From Cheiracanthium punctorium (lineage: Eukaryota > Arthropoda > Arachnida > Araneae > Cheiracanthiidae): a stretch of 64,000 nt of DNA. The notes under the pieces are model-generated. The model searched no databases, was not told where the DNA came from, and saw only the letters and a list, made by a program, of their open reading frames with translations. Positions 57,252 to 64,000 of the stretch are shown here, piece after piece; the first letter of the stretch is position 1, and each line of letters opens with the position of its first letter. Both the position numbers and the translations under genes were made by a program. The DNA lies in the NCBI GenBank assembly GCA_038373885.1, contig JAWZYV010001829.1, positions 1 through 64,000 of the forward strand, written 5' to 3'.

Positions 57252-58719
57252 TAGAGATGGGCGGTTCGACTCATTTTACTGATTCGAATCTCGACTCACT
57301 CACTACTTCGATGATTCGAATCAGATTCGAAACCATTCATCGGTTTTCTTCTCCGCTGAGTTCTCGGGCAGTTAGCATCTCTCTCTCCTTGCTCCAGTAA
57401 AACTAGTGTTTAAACTGCCCGAAATGAAAATACAGGGGAGCTTCGTATGACCCCCTGGGCCTGTAAGATTAAAAGGTTACGTTTGGTGTCAAAGTTTTCG
57501 AAATTTTATGTATCGATAGGGGTTCCTAAGGGGGGGTCGAGAATCAATAAAAACGCGCTCCGATGGATAGTTTCCGAGATATACGTTAATTAATTATGGT
57601 AATTAGACTAATTAACCATGATTGAGGCTTAAAAGGACTGCAAACATGTAGAAATTGGCTCTGGGATGGTTTCCAGACTTTGGAGATGCCGCCGGAGGAG
57701 GCTAGTGTTTAAAATGCCCAAATTGAAAATATAGGGGAGCTTCGTATAACCCCCTGGGCCTGTAAGATTAAAGGGTTAAGTTTGGTGTCAAAGCATTCGA
57801 AATTTTAAGTATCGGTGGGGTGTTGAGTCTAGGGGGGGTCGAGAATCAATAAAAACGCGCTCCGGTGGATAGGTTCCGAGATATACGTTAATTAATTATG
57901 GTAATTAGACTAATAAACCATGGAGCTTTTTTTCCGCGATCCGACATCGTCATCAACGGAGAGAAAGCAGTAGCAAAAGCATCACAAGCTGGTATTGATC
58001 TCAGGATTTTCTTATCGCCGGCCTCAGAGGCGTAGCCAAGGGGGGGTTACGGGGGTCATAACCCCCCATGAGGAATTTTTTGCCATACAAAATGTATATT
58101 CTTCACTAAATAATCATACACACGTATACATATATATGAGTTGCAGTAGTCATAACCCCCCCCCCCATGAAAAATTTCTGGCTACGACCCTGGCCGGCCT
58201 GTATTTTTGACCTTTATCGAATGAGATTCCAATGAAATGAAAATGGGAATATCGGATATTTGATGTTGAAATAAAACCGATATGTCGATATTTATTGATT
58301 TTTGGCCCAGTCCTACTGAGGGGCTGCTGCCCCCCCCAAAAAATGGGACCCTTTACTTAGCTTACAATTGAACTTTATCTTTAAATTTGATACCCAGCCC
58401 ACCCTGAAATAAAATCCTGGCTACGCCACTGTCAATAACACTAACTACGCCACTGCTTTAGACCCTATTTTGTATTTCTCTGAATTACGAAAGAAAATAA
58501 AATAATTCCCCTTAAACGACAAACAAGGTAAAAAAAATATCTTAAACGAAATCTGCAGCAATAAAGCGAAATGTTATTTTGCTTACTACAAAGTCCTTTT
58601 GTGAGAGCGCTTAATACCGCCCCTGTATCCTTCATTAAAAGTGACAAGCACAATGCTAACTTTATTTCATTCTATTTCCGTTCACATGAAAAACCGCCAC
58701 CATGTAAACTTAACGTTCC

Positions 58720-58757
<38 letters not shown>

Positions 58758-59680
58758 TGGGGGCATGGGGACATATATTGAAGTTAAAAGTAGAAAAGGG
58801 ATGTTTCAAAACAATTTTAAACAAATATTAAACCAGCCAGACAAGTTGGAAGGAGGGAGTACCCCCGAGGGAAAAAGGTTTAAACAACTTTGAGACACCC
58901 CCCGCTCTTCCACGAGCATTGGCGTTAATTGGCATGTAATATTTGGATGGGGTGACAAAATGTTTCCGATTATAGAAAATATCGTTATTATAAATAGCTC
59001 TGATACTTGAATTTTCTTAATTTTTTTTCGGGGGGGGATTGACCCCTCTTGCCCTTAGGAAGTAACGCACTATGCCCCCCGCCAAAAGCAAACGATGTTC
59101 GACCCACTCCACACCCACAGACAGATGAAACTTTAAATCCGACCACCAACCAAGAAATGAAACACCAAAGATTCGAAAAAAAAACTTCAATTAAATGAAA
59201 CATCCTTTCAACTCTTTTCGACTCCTTTCGACTCTGAGTCGATAGAAGATTAGAAAAAAAACCTCCAATTGAATGAAACATCCTTTCAACTCTTTTCGAC
59301 TCTGAGTCGATAGAAGATTCGAAAAACTAACGAATCTCAACGATCGTATACAATCACCGAAACAGAGCGAAACACTGAATCAGTAAAGATTCGTTGCTGC
59401 ACCAACTCAGTGACCAACTCACCCACACCCACTCATTTGCTGTTTCAAATCATCTATCGACTCAGAGTCGTAAAGAGTCGAAAAGAGTTGAAAGAGTAAG
59501 GGAAAATCTCTGGGAACGGCAAAGGGAAAATAAGTTTTCCTTCCCTTCGAACTTGGAATGTATTTCCCCACAGTTGAGGGCTTGAGATTCGAATCAGTAG
59601 AGAGTGAGTGTAAAGACTGAGCCACTCAGTACCAAGATTCGAATCACTGATTCGACTCATCGAATCATTGGCCATCTCTA
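57252..59680. mobile_element. hAT-type composite transposon, copy 2 (inverted relative to copy 1)
   Basis: The ends are TAGAGATGGGCGG and GGCCATCTCTA. Flanking octamers ctaggcgg (57244-57251) and ctaggagg (59681-59688) match at 7 of 8. It is collinear with copy 1 at 7962-10308 when inverted, including the nested MITE and the tandem pairs. It also has about 150 bp around 58860-59010 that copy 1 lacks. Confidence 0.9.
58025..58192. mobile_element. Short hAT-type MITE nested in copy 2 (168 bp)
   Basis: The ends are CAGAGGCGTAGCC and GGCTACGACCCTG. It keeps the octamer GCCGGCCT on both sides (58017-58024 and 58193-58200). This is the same site as the nested MITE in copy 1, read on the other strand. 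Confidence 0.85.
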
Positions 59681-59785
59681 CTAGGAGGTATTGGTACTAT
59701 ACATTGCTCCTTAGGATAAGTAATGGCTAGCCGAATCAGGCAACTGAGGTTGAACCTACCATCGTCCAGCAGAGTGGTCTATATC

Positions 59786-60176
59786 AAAACGAGCCTACTC
59801 ATGGAAAGCCAAAGGCCTATGACACAACCTTGCTGCTGTGGTGCGTTTAATTTTCATAAATTAAACTATTTGAAATTTCTAGTGAGTATTACAAATTTCT
59901 AGTGAATATTACAAGTATTAGCCAATATTTTAAATATTTTTCTGATAAGAAATAATTCATTATGATCATTTCCATGTCATATTATATAATTAGAGATAGT
60001 AAAAAATATGAAACAAAATTATATTTTCTATTTATTATTTTTTTAAATGCCGTGCGTGAGTAAATTAAACAGAAATTTCAAATAGTTTTATTTGCATAAA
60101 ATGAAACTTTTACACTTAGTCCTCTTGATGACGTTAAACCTTAATTTCTCTGGCTTTTTATATGTAGGAGGCGTTG
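59786..60176. mobile_element. Degenerate palindromic-family MITE
   Basis: The family core is visible ('tgatcatttccatgtcatat', 'gtgagtaaattaaacagaa') with a right end 'tatgtaggaggcgttg'. The left end is eroded ('gagcctactcatggaaagcc') and no target duplication is recognisable. Confidence 0.65.
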
Positions 60177-60539
60177 GCTAACAGTCTTGCAATCTGCGAT
60201 GGCTTGTTGAAATAATTGAACCTGCTTCATAACTGCAAGACACAAGTGTTTCAAAATCTTTATTTTTTTCGAGCGTGCTGTTGCCATAGACATACCTAAG
60301 TCACTACATTATCTTTCGTTTATTTGTCCTTCACAACCCCCCCCCCTCCCCCGCATCCCCTAGACAGGTATCCTTCGTGTAGGTCTCCCTTAACAAAGTG
60401 CACACATCCAGGGTTAACAAACGTCCTGGATTTTAAAAAACAGTCCCTTATTTAGAGTTGCAGACTTTCCTGCAATATAAGAAACCACTTTTTCTGAACA
60501 GCATTTTTATTTAATAATTAGCTAAAATTCGCAATTAAA
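60177..60539. other. Sequence between MITE and GC-rich segment
   Basis: A C-run lies at 60336-60350. No further structure was seen. Confidence 0.45.
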
Positions 60540-61490
60540 AGAACTGTGGGGCTGCCGGCTGCTTTCTGCAGACTCGCGCCTGAAGGGTGGCTCAAATCGA
60601 CTATCCACAGTCTGACTTTTCATTTAACCTAACTGTTTTTTCTACAACGTCGCCGACGGACTGAAGCTGAACATCAAGCTGTAGTTTTTACTACTTTTTC
60701 CCACACTGGTTGAATCACCGGCCCGAGGATCGTTTGGAGTGAGGCTTATGAGATCGAGGACACTACTACTGGACTGTGGTCGGTCTTGCGGGTGGCAGCC
60801 GACCAACGGTGTGCAGAATCAACTGAAGCTGTCTGGAGTATCCGCTAAAGAAGAGCCACAGTCTGATGGCATTTTGCCGTGGCAGGGCTTATTCAGTGGA
60901 CGGAGATTCTACACTTTGCGGACGTGGCTCCCTTTTCAGGGCGACGTTGGGTTCCTGCCGCAGTTTTCATCTGGTTTTGTCGTCGACTTTTCATCGCCCC
61001 GCGTCACACGCTCCTACGATTGAATTGGACCTTTTTCTTCTTTTTCCGGGAGATCTGCATGGCCAAACCCTGACTTTTCCATCTTCAACATCGATGGCCA
61101 CTCTCTTCGCATTTCCAACTTTGTTTTGGATCGCCTGGCTGTTTACAAACATCTTTCTCGCACATGGTCTTGGCTGAGCAACCCGTCCAATGAAGACCGT
61201 GCTTTCACGGGGGGAGGACGGGTCAGCCTCCACTTTTGTCTCGCTGTTCCTGATTGGCTCGCAGCTTCGCTGCTCGCCCTCGCTCTGCTGTCTTGCTCCG
61301 ATCGACGTGAACAAGATGCTTTTCCATCTGTCAGCATCTTTTGATGACTTGACTGAATTTTTGCCCAGGACTTTATGGGCCTTTTTATTCATGATAACAT
61401 CCACACACTTGCAACTTCACACTGGAGATAAATGCTTCTTGCACTAGGTGCTCCAATAAAACCCCCCCTATTCAGTCAGTCAGTCAATTA
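60540..61490 (+). other. GC-rich retroposon-like segment with polyA signal and (TCAG)n tail
   Basis: The composition changes sharply against the AT-rich flanks. Several frames are open on both strands at 60739-61447, but none shows a domain I know. The 3' side has AATAAA near 61455 and ends in 'ttcagtcagtcagtcaa'. The signal plus a short tandem tail fits the 3' end of a non-LTR retrotransposon or a retroposed transcript. The identity is unknown. Confidence 0.5.
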
Positions 61491-62929
61491 AAAGAACTGA
61501 TCGCGAACATTAAAAATTTCAATACCCAACAAGAAAAAATTATTTGTTAAACTTCATCACTAGAAGTGACATCACTGGAAACAGTGATTAAACTGCCTCT
61601 GATCAGTGTAAAGCTTAATGTAAATTCTTCCCCCCCCCTCTTTATCCTTTTTCATAATTTTTCCTTACTTTTCCAAAATTTTTCATTTTATTTTCTTAAA
61701 GTCCAGTTAGCTTTAATTGTTATTGAATGGGAGTTGTGGATTTTATTTTACCCGGGTACTCCCCAGAAAAACACGTACTTATCGGCAACCAAATCAGTTC
61801 AGAATAGTATTTCATCAATTATCGCATGCAAAAACTGGTTAATTACATTCTGCACGAGTTAGCAACTCTACTTATTTAATGATTTTTTCAGGAGGGAACT
61901 TCTATACGGGACGGCGAAAGTCCCTTATTTTGCTCAAATGACAAAATTACCTTAACATTGACTTTATAATCCACAATTTCAGACGTGCCGTCTTCCTGCC
62001 CTGACACAAGTCTCCATTTTCATTGCTGAGGTATTAGTCAACACACAAACACACTGTTGAAACGCAATATTGATTAGCGAACTGATTGGACTATGGGATA
62101 TCAATTTTTAAAGAGAAAAAAAAGAATATCAAAAGTTGCCACCAGGGAGTATGTTGGCTCTGTTTACCGAATAAAATGCATTTATTTGTATAAATCCTTT
62201 CTTTGTTGCGGGTATGAGTGTTAAAGGAAAGGCCGGGTGAATTCTGATCATTTTGAGATTCTCAGGCTTGAAGCAGTAGCAACTTCACCTTTTTTTCATA
62301 AAACAACTTTTACCTTTTTTTGGAAGATTTTCCACCAGTATTTTCTTTTTGATATTTCTTAAAAGAAACAAACAAACAGTAAAAAAAGCCGAAGAAAACG
62401 AAGATAGGTCGCAGTGTTATATCGCTGGTGAATTAAAAGTCGGTGACTGCATTTTACGGACTAACCGCTTTGAGCATCTGGTCTGGTTGAAGTGCTTTAG
62501 TTCCAGTAGTTTCAAACAGTTGTGTCATTTTTTGTAAGTTCACGGTCATCGGTACTTTTCGTATTTTCGATACCCGTAAAAATTCACGAAGGGCAGCAAA
62601 GCCATTCTCGTTCTGCTGCTAATAAAGATTGACTAAGAAAGCATGATCCTGAAATTAAAGAGCTATCGAAAGCCGGATGACCTCAGAATGATCAGAATTC
62701 TGCCAGTCTTTCCTTTTTTATTCATAATCGCGACTAAGCAATTGATTCACTTTGTTTGGTAAACTGGGACAACATTTCACCCAGTGCCGCCTTTTGGTAC
62801 TAATTACTAATCCCTTTTCTATAAAAATCAAAATCCCATGGTCCACTATGTACGGCCATTCAATTTGGTATGTTTCTTCCGATGCTAAACTCGACAGGTA
62901 TCTCAACATCTCACATTGTTTTATAACCA
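61491..62929. other. Unassigned sequence near the right edge
   Basis: AT-rich with short open frames on both strands around 62718-63072. No start context, motif or splice pattern supports a gene. Confidence 0.45.
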
Positions 62930-63612
62930 TTTTCGATGGAACGCAATTTTCGAGGGAGGCACGTGACCGTCGTCGGATCATTACCCAACTATATGGTAGG
63001 ATGGTATTGTGCTTGAAATGGATAAATGTCGCTAAAACTGCCACTGATCCTAATGTTTTGGAATTCTTTTGAGTGTTCCTGTAGAAGAGCTGTAAGTGAT
63101 AAAGACACTATTTTCGATGGAGAAATTCATTTTGCAACGTTTAACAACATATGTCACTTCTGAGTAGTTTGAAATGACTTAATATCTCTAAAATACGTTT
63201 TGATGAATTTCTGCACGTAGAGCATAATGTATTTAAAATATTTTGGGTGTCCTTGTAAATAAACTATCCAGTCGATTGGAACCAGAAAGGGAGGTGCACA
63301 ACTAGATGTTACAACAATCCTAAATATTAAATTTCAACAGTCTACAACCAATAGTTATTGAGATATGCGAGTTACATACATACGTATGTTTGTACAGACG
63401 TCAAGGAAAACTGGTCAAAATGGACTTGCGGTCTATCAAAATGGATTGCACATGTATTTAAAGGAACATACATACATGTGTACGATGAGATGCATCGCAA
63501 ACAATCTTAAAAGTAAATTTAGAGGTAGTCAAAATCAATTTTTTTCGACCAAATCTGGCTGCCGAAATTTTTTGCGATCACATTACTTCCTTATACTTCG
63601 TACAAGGAAGTA
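62930..63612. repeat. Copy of the 26.6-kb repeat
   Basis: It shares 'gaggcacgtgaccg', 'atggtattgtgcttgaaatg', 'ggaggtgcacaactagatgt' and the closing 'ttacttccttatacttcgta' plus 'caaggaagt' with 26744-27781. It has one long unit rather than three tandem ones. Confidence 0.8.
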
Positions 63613-64000
63613 AAAATACGTACTGCAAGATCAATTGAATAAAAGAGGAGTAAATTAAGAAGGGAATGCCAACACAGAACTTGACACTGGCAGGAATATG
63701 CACTTGGCAGACATAACCAAAGAAAATTACAGAGTTACAATAAATTTAGACCAATAAAATTAAAGTAATCAAATCGCGAATAAATAATTTTAAACGTTGT
63801 ACATGGTATCAAAATATAATATGCACCCCCCCCCCCCCCGAAGCAAAAAAAAAGCGTTGACAGAGAGTAAGCAGAAGAAAGTAAAAAATACGTTACGATT
63901 GCAATATGACGTAAGATAATCTAATTTTAGCCAAGAGACGTCAGGCTGCCCAGAAAAAAAGAAATTAAAAGGCTATTGCATGCAGTGAAAAGCGAAATAC
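63613..64000. other. Right-edge sequence, nothing recognised
   Basis: AT-rich with one C-run at 63826-63839. Confidence 0.45.

Larger units (their letters stand above)
56829..59693. mobile_element. Palindromic MITE split by hAT copy 2
   Basis: It starts CAACACCTCCTACACATAG and ends CTAGGAGGTATTG. A perfect 7-bp duplication GTACTAT flanks it (56822-56828 and 59694-59700). The hAT-type element at 57252-59680 sits 13 bp from its right end. Without it the MITE is about 430 bp. Confidence 0.9.

Noticed and set aside
60739..61447. Overlapping open frames on both strands as genes
   Set aside because: They arise from the high GC content of the segment. None has a motif, start context or splice pattern.
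62718..63072. Opposing frames of more than 100 codons as a gene
   Set aside because: They overlap the repeat shared with 26.7 kb and show no motif on either strand.

Overview
The window looks like one AT-rich stretch of an arthropod nuclear genome, most likely a chelicerate such as a spider. The organism call is inference. It rests on long AT-rich introns, on the dense crowd of small DNA transposons, and on a decayed non-LTR retrotransposon whose protein resembles LINEs I associate with spider genomes. Nothing bacterial or organellar is present.

The only host gene I can support is one very large minus-strand gene that runs across almost the whole window. I reconstructed 20 internal exons between 55420 (5' side) and 2695 (3' side). 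Each has an AG acceptor and a GT donor, and the reading phase matches at all 19 junctions, giving about 992 codons. Neither the start nor the stop codon is in the window, so the gene is longer than 53 kb. The encoded stretch has no membrane-spanning segment, about 15 N-glycosylation sequons, scattered cysteines and mostly helical-looking sequence. It reads as a long extracellular or lumenal domain. A long first ectodomain of an ABCA-type lipid transporter is my best guess, held weakly.

The rest is introns filled with mobile DNA. (1) A palindromic MITE family (termini CAACACCTCCTAGA-like) occurs about ten times, and four copies have perfect 7-bp target-site duplications. One copy is a 3.5-kb giant palindrome (46990-50510). 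(2) Two inverted 2.3-2.4 kb hAT-type elements (7962-10308 and 57252-59680) have 8-bp duplications and share the same nested 170-bp MITE. (3) Mariner-type TA-flanked elements lie at 1016-1779 and 31871-32308. (4) A P-element-type transposase pseudogene lies at 52191-52961. (5) A LINE relic (RT end plus RNase H, about 33220-34470) is split by a MITE and ends next to a host splice donor. (6) tRNA-derived SINEs lie at 34918 and 48700. (7) A second large inverted repeat spans 15908-19570. (8) A 1128-bp direct repeat that is nearly identical between copies lies at 25463 and 27782. Nested insertions give a relative order of several of these events.

Region by region: 1-25 kb holds exons 11-20 separated by MITEs, one hAT copy and the 3.7-kb inverted repeat. 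25-29 kb is the duplicated block. 29-45 kb holds exons 2-10 with LINE, SINE and MITE debris. 45-55 kb is one long intron with the giant palindrome and the P-type relic. 55-64 kb holds exon 1 and then the second hAT copy, a GC-rich retro-like segment and a repeat related to the one at 26.6 kb.
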